Assembly (NCBI RefSeq): GCF_008039615.1
Contig: NZ_VDUZ01000008.1
Span: 156,295-220,294, forward strand
DNA: 64,000 nt
Direction of reading: 5' to 3'
DNA from: Vineibacter terrae
Lineage (GTDB): Bacteria > Pseudomonadota > Alphaproteobacteria > Reyranellales > Reyranellaceae
The position numbers and the translations under genes are program-made. This document shows, one piece after another, positions 1 to 7,188 of the stretch (the stretch's first letter is position 1; the number at the start of each line of letters is the position of its first letter). The notes under the pieces are model-generated. The model saw only the letters and a program-made list of their open reading frames with translations. It was not told the DNA's origin and did not search any database.

Positions 1-4
1 GGCC

Positions 5-1345
5 ATGAAAGTGTGGGCCCGGGTGGCGGCGCTGAGCTTCGGCGGCCCGGCCGGCCAGATCGCGGTCATGCATCGCATCATCGTCGAGGAGAAGCGCTGG
101 ATCGGCGAGAACCGGTTCCTGCAGGCACTGAACTACTGCACCCTGCTGCCCGGCCCCGAGGCGCAGCAGCTGGCAATCTATATCGGCTGGCTGATGCACA
201 AGACGAAAGGCGGCCTGGTCGCCGGCACGCTCTTCGTGCTGCCGGGGGTGCTCGCCATCATGGTGCTGAGCTGGATCTATGCCGGCGTCGGCAATGTCGG
301 CGTCGTGCAGGCCCTCTTCTTCGGACTGAAGGCCGCGGTGCTCGCCATCGTGCTCGAGGCGGTGCTTCGCATCGGCCGGCGCGCGCTCAAGAACAATGTG
401 ATGGTGATGATCGCGGCCGTCGCCTTCATCGCCATCTTCTTCTACGACGTGCCGTTTCCCATCATCATCCTGGCCGCCGGGCTGATCGGGTTCTTCGGTG
501 GCCGCGCCGGCCTGCCGGCGTTTCTGGCTGGCGGCGGACACGGCAAGGTCGGCGGCAGGCAGGTCATGGACAGCGACTCCCTGCTGGGCGAGGAGACGCC
601 GGCGCATGCTCGCCCCTCGCTTGGCTGGTCGCTGCGCGTCACGGGCGCTTTTCTGCTGCTCTGGCTGGTGCCGGTGGCGCTGCTGCTGGTGCTCCTCGGC
701 GGCGGCAACGTGTTCAGCAGGATCGCCGTCTTCTTCAGCGAGATGGCCGTGGTGACGTTCGGCGGCGCCTATGCGGTGCTGGCCTATGTCGCGCAGCAGG
801 CGGTCGACCACTACGGCTGGCTGCGTCCCGGCGAGATGCTCGATGGCCTGGGCATGGCCGAGACGACGCCGGGACCGCTGATCATGGTGACGCAGTTCGT
901 CGGCTTCATGGCCGCCTTCCGCGAGCCGGGTGGCCTGCATCCCATGATTGCCGGCACGCTCGGCGGCCTGCTGACGACCTGGGTGACCTTCACGCCCTGC
1001 TTCCTGTGGATCTTCTTCGGCGCCCCGTTCGCCGAAGCGCTGCGCGGCAACAAAGCGTTGTCCGCCGCGCTGGGCGCGATCACGGCTGCGGTCGTCGGTG
1101 TGATCCTGAACCTCGCGATCTGGTTCGCGCTGCATGTCCTCTTCGCCCGGCAGACACCCGTGAGCTGGCTCGGCATGTCTGTCAGCGTGCCGGTGCCTGC
1201 ATCACTGAACGCACCGTCTCTCGTGCTGACGGCCGGCGCGGTGCTGGCCGTCTTCCGCTTCAAGGCCGGGATGATCCCTGTGCTTGGGGCATGCGCGCTG
1301 GCGGGCATGGCCTATGACCTGCTCGTCGGCCTGCCGAAGTTGTGA
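5..1345 (+). CDS. chrA: Chromate transporter ChrA (long form), possibly 5'-truncated by the window edge
   Basis: Inner-membrane ChrA/CHR-family carrier; characterised members export chromate by proton-coupled antiport. The protein has two homologous halves. The first opens with the family motif FGGPAGQIAVMH and has LLPGPEAQQLAIYIGW; the second repeats the pattern with FGGAYAVLAYVAQQ and ETTPGPLIMVTQFVGF. About ten hydrophobic segments fill the rest. At 446 residues it is a long-form ChrA. Family members usually have 10-20 residues before the first motif, and the reading frame is open back to base 2, so the true start may lie outside the window. Substrate specificity cannot be read from sequence; sulfate or another oxyanion is possible. 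Confidence 0.9.
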   Translation: MKVWARVAALSFGGPAGQIAVMHRIIVEEKRWIGENRFLQALNYCTLLPGPEAQQLAIYIGWLMHKTKGGLVAGTLFVLPGVLAIMVLSWIYAGVGNVGVVQALFFGLKAAVLAIVLEAVLRIGRRALKNNVMVMIAAVAFIAIFFYDVPFPIIILAAGLIGFFGGRAGLPAFLAGGGHGKVGGRQVMDSDSLLGEETPAHARPSLGWSLRVTGAFLLLWLVPVALLLVLLGGGNVFSRIAVFFSEMAVVTFGGAYAVLAYVAQQAVDHYGWLRPGEMLDGLGMAETTPGPLIMVTQFVGFMAAFREPGGLHPMIAGTLGGLLTTWVTFTPCFLWIFFGAPFAEALRGNKALSAALGAITAAVVGVILNLAIWFALHVLFARQTPVSWLGMSVSVPVPASLNAPSLVLTAGAVLAVFRFKAGMIPVLGACALAGMAYDLLVGLPKL

Positions 1346-1413
1346 GGACAGGGCCCTCGCGCGGGAGACAGGCGGGGTGTAGGCTGCAGTCGCATCGTTG
1401 CCCGGAGAGACCG

Positions 1414-1962
1414 ATGCGCCGTCTCGCTCTCGCCCTGATGCTTGCCGCCAGCCTCGACGCACCTGCCATGGCCACCCAGAAGGATCCCTCGCTCGACGGG
1501 TTGTTCGACCGGCTCCAGACGGTCACCGACCCGCTGCAGGCGCAGCTGCTGATCCAGGCGATCTGGGAGACGTGGACGGCGTCCGGCGACCCGGCGCTCG
1601 ATGCGCTGATGGCGCGCGGCCTGGGCCAGATGCAGGTCCGCGACCTCGACGGCGCCGTGGCCACCTTCACCGCCTTGATCGACAAGGCGCCCGATTTCGC
1701 CGAGGCCTGGAACAAGCGCGCCACGGTGCAATGGATGCGGGGCGACCACGAGGCCTCGGTCGCCGACATCCAGAAGACGGTGGCGCTCGAGCCGCGCCAT
1801 TTCGGCGCCTGGTCGGGGCTGGGCATGATCTTCGAGGAGCGCGAGCAGTACGAGCCGGCGATCCGCGCCTATGAGGAATGCCTCAAGTACAACCCCTACG
1901 CCGAAGGCCTGCGCGCCCATATCGAGGACGTGAAGCGCAAGGCGGCGCGGCAGAAGACGTGA
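1414..1962 (+). CDS. Periplasmic tetratricopeptide-repeat protein
   Basis: A 182-residue protein starting at ATG 1414, which has GGAGAG about 5 bases upstream; a longer in-frame start at 1342 would place the signal peptide internally and is rejected. Residues 1-20 (MRRLALALMLAASLDAPAMA) form a signal peptide. The rest is helical with about three TPR units (around residues 70-170), including the TPR-like segments AWNKRATVQWMRGDHEASVADI and AWSGLGMIFEERE. TPR proteins are protein-interaction scaffolds, and no catalytic motif is present. The gene follows chrA by 68 bp, but a shared role is not evident. The specific partner is unknown. Confidence 0.8.
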   Translation: MRRLALALMLAASLDAPAMATQKDPSLDGLFDRLQTVTDPLQAQLLIQAIWETWTASGDPALDALMARGLGQMQVRDLDGAVATFTALIDKAPDFAEAWNKRATVQWMRGDHEASVADIQKTVALEPRHFGAWSGLGMIFEEREQYEPAIRAYEECLKYNPYAEGLRAHIEDVKRKAARQKT

Positions 1963-2049
1963 CAGCGCCGCTGTGGGCACAGGTGCGTCCCACCCGTCGG
2001 CCTGATATGAAGGCCGCCGACGGGTTCATGGCCGCGGGGGGCCGCACCG

Positions 2050-2847
2050 ATGCTGATCGCGCACATCTCGGACACGCATATCAAGCCGCAGGGGCAGCTC
2101 GCCAATAATGGCCGGGTCGACACGGCGGCGCATCTCGCCAGAGCGGTGGCGCATCTCAACGCGCTCAAGCCACGGCCCGATCTGGTGCTGGTGACCGGCG
2201 ACCTGGTCGATGCCGGATCGCCGGCGGAGTACGCCCACCTCAAGGCGCTGCTGGCGCCGCTCGCGATGCCGGCATACCTGATCCCCGGCAACCATGATGC
2301 GCGCGACCCGCTGCGCACCGTGTTCGCCGAGCATCGCTATCTGCCCGCCGAGGGCTTCCTGCAATACACCGTCGAAGGCCATGAGCTGCGGCTGGTCGCG
2401 CTCGACACGCTGGTGCCTGGCGAGGGGCACGGCGAGCTGTGCACGGCCCGGCTCGACTGGCTCGACGCGCGGCTGGCCGAGTCCAGCCAGCCGACGATCC
2501 TGTTCATGCACCATCCGCCGTTCGACAGCGGCATCGCGGTCATGGACAATGACTATGGCCTGCGCGACGGCGCCGACCGCCTGGCGCGGATCGTGCGACG
2601 GCATCCGAACATCGAGCGGGTGCTGTGCGGTCACCTGCACCGGCCGATCCAGGTCCGCTGGGCCGGCACGATCGCCGCGACAGTGCCCAGCACCGCGCAT
2701 CAGCTGACGCTGGACCTCGATCCTGCCGCGCCGCTCACCTTCGGCTTCGAGCCGCCTGCCGCCTCCCTCTATCAGTGGCGGCCGGGCACCGGGCTGGTCA
2801 GCCATCTCAGCTATATCGGCGACTACGGCGGGCCGTACCCGTTCTGA
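2050..2847 (+). CDS. GpdQ/CpdA-like metallophosphodiesterase
   Basis: Class III cyclic-nucleotide or glycerophosphodiester phosphodiesterase of the calcineurin-like superfamily. All dinuclear-metal motifs are visible: HISDTHI near the N-terminus, VTGDLVDAG, PGNHDARD, FMHHPPFDSG and CGHLHRPIQ. The family predicts two Fe/Mn/Zn ions bound by these residues. The C-terminal end SYIGDYGGPYPF resembles the tail of the Enterobacter glycerophosphodiesterase GpdQ more than that of CpdA. There is no signal peptide, so it is cytoplasmic. An XRE-type regulator starts 30 bp downstream and is probably cotranscribed. Whether the substrate is cAMP, a glycerophosphodiester or another phosphodiester cannot be decided here. 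Confidence 0.85.
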   Translation: MLIAHISDTHIKPQGQLANNGRVDTAAHLARAVAHLNALKPRPDLVLVTGDLVDAGSPAEYAHLKALLAPLAMPAYLIPGNHDARDPLRTVFAEHRYLPAEGFLQYTVEGHELRLVALDTLVPGEGHGELCTARLDWLDARLAESSQPTILFMHHPPFDSGIAVMDNDYGLRDGADRLARIVRRHPNIERVLCGHLHRPIQVRWAGTIAATVPSTAHQLTLDLDPAAPLTFGFEPPAASLYQWRPGTGLVSHLSYIGDYGGPYPF

Positions 2848-2877
2848 CGGGTGCCGCCGGATCCGTTGGAGCGACAC

Positions 2878-3450
2878 ATGCTGCAGCTCGGTCGTACCTT
2901 GAAGCGCCAGCGCCTGCTGCGTGGCCTGAAGCAGAGCCACGTGGCCGAGCTGCTGTCGGTGACGCAGGCGACGGTTTCGCGCTGGGAGCGCGGCATCCAT
3001 CCGCCGTCGCCGGCGCAACGGCAGGCGCTGATGGCGCTGATCGGCGGCCCACCGCCGGGCGGGGGCGATGCGGCGCTGCGGCGCCTGGTCGAGTCGTCGA
3101 GCCAGCGCGTCCACCTGATCTGCGACGAGAGCCATCACCTGCTCGCGGCCTCGCCGGCGCGGACAGCGGAGTGGGGCGCGCCGGCCACCGCGCTCATCGG
3201 CCGGTCGCTCTGGCCGTTCGCGTCACCGGCCATCGCGGCGGCGGAAGCGCGCCTGGACGAGCTGGGCTGGCGTGACGGCGCTGTCCGCGCCGTCGCCTTC
3301 CGCACGCAGGCGACGCGCGATCCCGTGGTGCCGATCGCGCCCGGCGTCGTGCTGTGGGAGCGCCTCCGCCTGGAGGACGGCAGCGAGGCGCGCCTGGTCA
3401 GCACCCTGGCGGCAGCAGCGCCGCTGCCGCCGGATGTCGTGTGTATCTGA
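2878..3450 (+). CDS. XRE-family transcriptional regulator with PAS-like C-terminal half
   Basis: A 190-residue regulator. The N-terminal 60 residues form an XRE/Cro-type HTH (LKRQRLLRGLKQSHVAELLS, then TQATVSRWERG). The remainder has the feel of a PAS or small-ligand domain (VHLICDESHHLLAASPARTAEWG, then a basic/hydrophobic beta-rich tail), assigned only tentatively. ATG 2878 is preferred because GGAG lies 6 bases upstream; an in-frame GTG at 2851 has no Shine-Dalgarno sequence. It sits directly behind the phosphodiesterase gene, so it may control, or respond to the product of, that enzyme (inference). Confidence 0.75.
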   Translation: MLQLGRTLKRQRLLRGLKQSHVAELLSVTQATVSRWERGIHPPSPAQRQALMALIGGPPPGGGDAALRRLVESSSQRVHLICDESHHLLAASPARTAEWGAPATALIGRSLWPFASPAIAAAEARLDELGWRDGAVRAVAFRTQATRDPVVPIAPGVVLWERLRLEDGSEARLVSTLAAAAPLPPDVVCI

Positions 3451-3471
3451 GCTCAGCCCCGAGAAGGGCTG

Positions 3472-4581
3472 CTACTTGAGCACGTAGCTGCGATGCACAT
3501 AGCCGCCACCCGTGCCGGCGCGCGACTCCAGCAGCTGCGCCTTGTCGGCGTCGCGGGTTTCGATGGTGACGCCATGCGCGAGCTGCCGGTCGGCGCGCTT
3601 GCCGCTTTCGGCGGCGCTCAGGAAGGCGCGCACGGCATCGACCGAGGGTGCCGCCGGCGAGGCGCCGTCCTTGCGCTCGGCGACCGCTTCGATGGTGCTG
3701 GCCTGCAGCAGCTTGGGCCACATCTTGCGGAACAGCTCGGGCGCGCCATAGACGTCGGCGCTGTTGATCTGGCCGTTGATGGCGAAGACGAAGCCGATCG
3801 CATCGGGTGTTCCGTCGACCGCACCCGCGAGCGCCGTGACGTAGGCCCCGGTTGTCTTCTTCAGCGCCTCGTTCTCCATCGAGAGCTGCAGGCTCGATGC
3901 CGACTGTGGCGCAGCGACCGTGACCCCGACATTGCGCTTGAGCTTCTCCTGCATGTCGGCGACGCCGCGCCACACCTTACCCTGGCTGCTGCCGACGCTG
4001 CCGGCGGCATCATTGGCCTGCACGCGCCGTCCGCCGGTCGAAGACTGGGGCGTCGGCGTATTGGCCGCCATCAGCGGCGCACGGGCCGCGATCTTCATCT
4101 CGCGTGAAGGCAGCATTGTCGCCGAACGGCTGAACGTCTTGGCGTCCTCCTTGTCGCGCGGCGCCCAGCGGCCCTGCTCGACACAGAACGAGGCGATCGA
4201 CACCTTGCCCGAGCGAGGTGGCAGGATCAGGTCGACCGATAGCACACGGTCCTGCTGGCCGCCTTTGACGATGTCGCCCGACTGGATGAACACCGCGTCG
4301 GCGCCCACGTTCTCGACCTCGAGCTGGTTGACGCTGCCGGTCTCGATGACCCGCACCAGGCCGCGCTGCAGCGCTTCCTGCAGCGTGATCGGTGGCTTGC
4401 CGGCGAGCCCCGGCTTGCCGTGCACCAGGAAGACCGTAAGGTTTTCGTGGGTGTAGGGGCCGGAGAAGCGGTAGTCGGCGGCGCTGAGATCGGCGCCCAG
4501 CGAGGGTGGGGCGGTGACGGCAAAAGCGACTGCGGCGAACGCAAACGGCGCCCATCGGCGCAGAATGCCCGAGACTGCCAT
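3472..4581 (-). CDS. Secreted ARPP-1 (DUF6569)-like protein
   Basis: A 369-residue exported protein. The chosen ATG has GGGAGG 7 bases upstream; a TTG start nine codons earlier is less likely. An N-terminal hydrophobic stretch (FAFAAVAFAVTAPPSLGA) is a signal peptide. The body resembles the ARPP-1 domain, named for association with ADP-ribosylglycohydrolase and rhodanese-phosphatase proteins, with the hallmark run VFIQSGDIVKGGQQDRVLSVD and a following VEQGRW segment. Biochemical function is unknown for the family. It is convergent with the XRE gene and separated by 21 bp. No enzyme motif is seen, and the family assignment is from memory of the motif. Confidence 0.65.
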   Translation of the reverse strand: MAVSGILRRWAPFAFAAVAFAVTAPPSLGADLSAADYRFSGPYTHENLTVFLVHGKPGLAGKPPITLQEALQRGLVRVIETGSVNQLEVENVGADAVFIQSGDIVKGGQQDRVLSVDLILPPRSGKVSIASFCVEQGRWAPRDKEDAKTFSRSATMLPSREMKIAARAPLMAANTPTPQSSTGGRRVQANDAAGSVGSSQGKVWRGVADMQEKLKRNVGVTVAAPQSASSLQLSMENEALKKTTGAYVTALAGAVDGTPDAIGFVFAINGQINSADVYGAPELFRKMWPKLLQASTIEAVAERKDGASPAAPSVDAVRAFLSAAESGKRADRQLAHGVTIETRDADKAQLLESRAGTGGGYVHRSYVLK

Positions 4582-4726
4582 GACGATGCCTCCCGTTGTC
4601 TTTGACAAGGGATTGTCGCGCCACGTTTTCGGCGAAGGCGCGGTGGCGATACGGCGGGATTGTGGCGGCCGCTATTCTTGCCGGCACGCGGCATATTTCA
4701 TCCGCCGAGTCGGCTCCGGGCGAAGT

Positions 4727-4766
4727 TTACTGGCATGGGCAAGGTCTCTTTCGACCTCGCCAGTAA
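4727..4766. repeat. Nested inverted repeat (possible transcription stop)
   Basis: Outer arms TTACTGGC (4727-4734) and GCCAGTAA (4759-4766) are perfect complements, and inner arms AGGTC (4742-4746) and GACCT (4753-4757) can pair inside them. The element begins just past the stop codon of the minus-strand thioesterase gene and could end that transcript. No clear U-tract follows, so an intrinsic terminator is not proven. The rest of the 188-bp gap 4582-4769 shows nothing else recognisable. Confidence 0.45.
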
Positions 4767-4769
4767 TGC

Positions 4770-5246
4770 TCAACGTGGTGACTTGGAAGGCTTTTCGCCC
4801 AGCCACCGGTCGAGCCGCTTCCAGATGCCCTTGAGCTCAACCAGGGTGCGATCATCGGCGGTGACCCGGCCGGTGACGAAGACCAGCTCGCGCGTCACCC
4901 GGCTGACCGCGCCGGTGCATTCGATCCAGTCGCCCGGCCGCCCCGGCGCGACGAAGCTGGCGGCCAGGTCGACCGTCGAGCTGGGCTGCTTGCCGGCGGC
5001 GAAGAACGCCAGCGCGCCCAGGCACTGGTCCGCGAAGGTGACCAGCATGCCGCCATGCACGATGCCGCCGATATTGAGATGCTTGTCGGCGACACGGAAG
5101 CCCCAGGCGAAGGTGCGGCCGTCCCGGGGCTTGCGTATGTAGAGCGGGCCGACCAGCCCGCCGAAGCCGCTGGCATCGCGCAGCAGCTCGAAATGCGGCG
5201 GGACATCGGCGGCAGCGGCTGCATTGCCGGCGTCGGGCGGCGTCAT
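4770..5246 (-). CDS. PaaI-family hotdog acyl-CoA thioesterase
   Basis: A 158-residue single-hotdog protein that probably hydrolyses an acyl- or aryl-CoA thioester in the cytoplasm. The PaaI active-site signature is present as GGIVHGGMLVTFADQCLG, with the aspartate expected to activate water, followed by the typical beta strands STVDLAASFVAPGRPGDWIEC. The start ATG overlaps the stop of the upstream double-hotdog gene (ATGA), showing translational coupling. A longer frame upstream is only the shadow of that neighbour. The substrate is unknown, and closeness to an enoyl-CoA hydratase suggests a CoA-linked catabolic setting. Confidence 0.85.
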   Translation of the reverse strand: MTPPDAGNAAAAADVPPHFELLRDASGFGGLVGPLYIRKPRDGRTFAWGFRVADKHLNIGGIVHGGMLVTFADQCLGALAFFAAGKQPSSTVDLAASFVAPGRPGDWIECTGAVSRVTRELVFVTGRVTADDRTLVELKGIWKRLDRWLGEKPSKSPR

Positions 5247-6187
5247 GCCGCCGACCCGGCGCGCTTGGCGCCGTCCCAGTCCTTCAGCGCCACCGAGGCG
5301 CTGTAGCTCAGCAGCTTCTTGCCGCCCTGGGTCACGAGCCCGGTGGTGAAGCCCAGCGAACGGGTGACCCGCGCCAGGTCGACCGTCGATTCCAGCGGGA
5401 CGCCCAGCGTGCTGCTGCCGGCCAGGAACTCGGCCGAGAAGGTGGCGGTGTAGGGCGCCTTGCCCGTGTTGGCCGTGATGCTGGTGCAGAGCGCGTTGTC
5501 GGCGAAGGTCATCAGCATGCCGCCATGGAAGGACGCGCCCGAGTTCTGCATGTAGGGGAAGGTCGGCTGCAGCACATGCACCTGATCGCCGGCCTGCCGG
5601 TAGAAGGTGGGGCCCAGCAGGGTGGTGAACGGGCTGGGCCGCAGCACGGGCGCATAGCCCTCCGGCAGCGGCACGTCGGCAGGCGGCCCGGGTGGGCGCG
5701 TGCCGCCGGGCACGACCGCCAGGCCGCTGTCGTTGCGCCGTCCCATGGCCTTGTCGCGCGCGACATGCCGGCACACGCCGCTATAGGTGGCGAGCCGGCG
5801 CCCCTGCTGCGTGACCGAGCCGCGCACGAAGGCGAGCCGGCCAGTGACCTGGGTGGCTTCGCCCATTGATTCGATAGCCGGGCCGATCTGGCCGCCAGCA
5901 AGGAACTGGACAGTCAGGCTCAGCGTCATGGCGAAGCTGCCCGGCATCTGTCCGCCCGATGCGGCGTAGCCGGCAGCCGAGCACAGCGCGTAGTCGGCGA
6001 AGGTCAGCAGCACCCCGCCATGCAGGACGCCGCCACCATTGGCGTGCCGCTCCTGGGTCGGCATCACGCAATGAATGCCGTCGTTCTGGCGCTGGTAATA
6101 GATCGGCCCAACATAGTCCTCGAACGGATCGCTCGGGTCATAGAGCTTGTAGCCCGACAGATCGGGCGCCAGCAGCGTATCCGGCAC
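5243..6187 (-). CDS. Tandem double-hotdog PaaI-type thioesterase
   Basis: A 314-residue protein with two PaaI hotdog domains in series. The first carries GGGVLHGGVLLTFADYALC, the second GASFHGGMLMTFADNALC; both keep the HGG...FAD catalytic core. The start is GTG 6187, preceded by AGAGGA at 6 bases; the long upstream extension of this frame overlaps the promoter of the divergent hydratase and is rejected. Together with the downstream single-hotdog gene, three related domains lie in one operon. Family knowledge predicts hydrolysis of acyl-CoA thioesters, with hotdogs working as pairs; the double form could be a built-in dimer (inference). Confidence 0.85.
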   Translation of the reverse strand: MPDTLLAPDLSGYKLYDPSDPFEDYVGPIYYQRQNDGIHCVMPTQERHANGGGVLHGGVLLTFADYALCSAAGYAASGGQMPGSFAMTLSLTVQFLAGGQIGPAIESMGEATQVTGRLAFVRGSVTQQGRRLATYSGVCRHVARDKAMGRRNDSGLAVVPGGTRPPGPPADVPLPEGYAPVLRPSPFTTLLGPTFYRQAGDQVHVLQPTFPYMQNSGASFHGGMLMTFADNALCTSITANTGKAPYTATFSAEFLAGSSTLGVPLESTVDLARVTRSLGFTTGLVTQGGKKLLSYSASVALKDWDGAKRAGSAA

Positions 6188-6290
6188 GACAAATCCTCTT
6201 TGAACGGACGTTCGCGCTGTATTACGGGAAAAGGTGCAGGGACGGAAGCGGCCGGCCGATTTCCGCCCTGCGGACAGCAAGGAGCGCACC

Positions 6291-7070
6291 GTGGCAGAGC
6301 ACAAGGTCGAGATCGTCCGCGAGTCCCGCAACGGCGGCATCGTCGCCCATGTGATGTACGACAATGCGCGGCGGCTCAACATCGTGAACCCGCCGGCGCT
6401 GGCCGACCTCGTGCGGGCGTTCGAGGACATCGCCCGCGACGAGCAGGTGCGCGTGGTCGTCTTCTCGGGTGTCGGCGGCAAGGCCTTCATCGGCGGCGCC
6501 GACATCAAGCACATGGCGGCGCTGAAGACCGCCGACGAGGGGCGTGCCTTCATCACGTCGATCCACAAGCTCTGCCAGGCGATCCGTGATTGCCCGGTGC
6601 CGGTGATCGCGCGGCTCGAAGGCTACACGCTGGGGGCGGGGCTCGAGGTGGCGGCGGCGTGCGATATCCGCATCGCCACGGAAAGCGCCGCGTTCGGCAT
6701 GCCCGAGGTCAGGGTCGGCATCCCCTCGGTGATCGAGGCGGCGCTGCTGCCGCGCCTGATCGGATGGGGACGCACCTCATGGCTTCTGATGGCGGCGGAG
6801 AACATCGGCGCCCGCAAGGCCGAAGAGTGGGGCCTTCTCGAGCAGGTCGTGAAGACCGCGGAGATCGGCGCCGCGATCGATCGTTGCGTGCAGTCGATCC
6901 TCGAAGGCACGCCCAAGGCGATCCGGGCGCAGAAGGCGCTGATGCGGCGCTGGGAGGAGCTGCCGCTGTCCGGCGCCATCCAGGTCGGCATCGACTCCTT
7001 CGCGCAGTCCGTGACCACGGGCGAGCACACCGAGAAGATGACCGCCTTCATCAACCGCAAGCGCGGGTAG
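6291..7070 (+). CDS. Enoyl-CoA hydratase/isomerase family protein
   Basis: A 259-residue crotonase-fold enzyme. The GTG start has AAGGAG 6 bases upstream, which fixes the start against a longer frame from 6234. The oxyanion-hole and catalytic regions are present: GKAFIGGADIKHM, GAGLEVAAACDIRIA (first catalytic-type Glu) and FGMPEVRVGIPSVIEA (second Glu). Retention of both glutamates fits hydratase activity on trans-2-enoyl-CoA. It is divergent from the thioesterase operon (103-bp gap, shared regulatory region likely) and followed by the AtuA-like gene after a repeat element. The exact acyl chain is not predictable. Confidence 0.88.
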   Translation: MAEHKVEIVRESRNGGIVAHVMYDNARRLNIVNPPALADLVRAFEDIARDEQVRVVVFSGVGGKAFIGGADIKHMAALKTADEGRAFITSIHKLCQAIRDCPVPVIARLEGYTLGAGLEVAAACDIRIATESAAFGMPEVRVGIPSVIEAALLPRLIGWGRTSWLLMAAENIGARKAEEWGLLEQVVKTAEIGAAIDRCVQSILEGTPKAIRAQKALMRRWEELPLSGAIQVGIDSFAQSVTTGEHTEKMTAFINRKRG

Positions 7071-7078
7071 GTCACACC

Positions 7079-7157
7079 GTCATGTCGAGCGCAGCGAGAC
7101 ATCTCCCGTGTATGGAGTCTCCGTTCGCGGAAGATTCCTCGCTGCGCTTCGAATGAC
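7079..7157. repeat. Intergenic inverted repeat, family A copy 1
   Basis: The ends are imperfect inverted repeats: GTCATGTCGAGCGCAGCGAG on the left and the near-complement CTCGCTGCGCTTCGAATGAC on the right, separated by about 40 bp. The same terminal sequence, GTCATCCCGAGCG(C/A)AGCGAG, bounds elements at 11281, 32939 and 52294. It resembles the REP-like intergenic repeats common in alphaproteobacteria. It lies between the hydratase and AtuA-like genes and could fold as a hairpin in the transcript. Confidence 0.8.
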
Positions 7158-7188
7158 AGTTTTCAGGTATGGATCGGGAGGAATGATC

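Noticed and set aside
6188..6568. N-terminal extension of the double-hotdog thioesterase
   Set aside because: The extension overlaps the divergent hydratase gene and has antisense composition. The GTG at 6187 has its own Shine-Dalgarno sequence.
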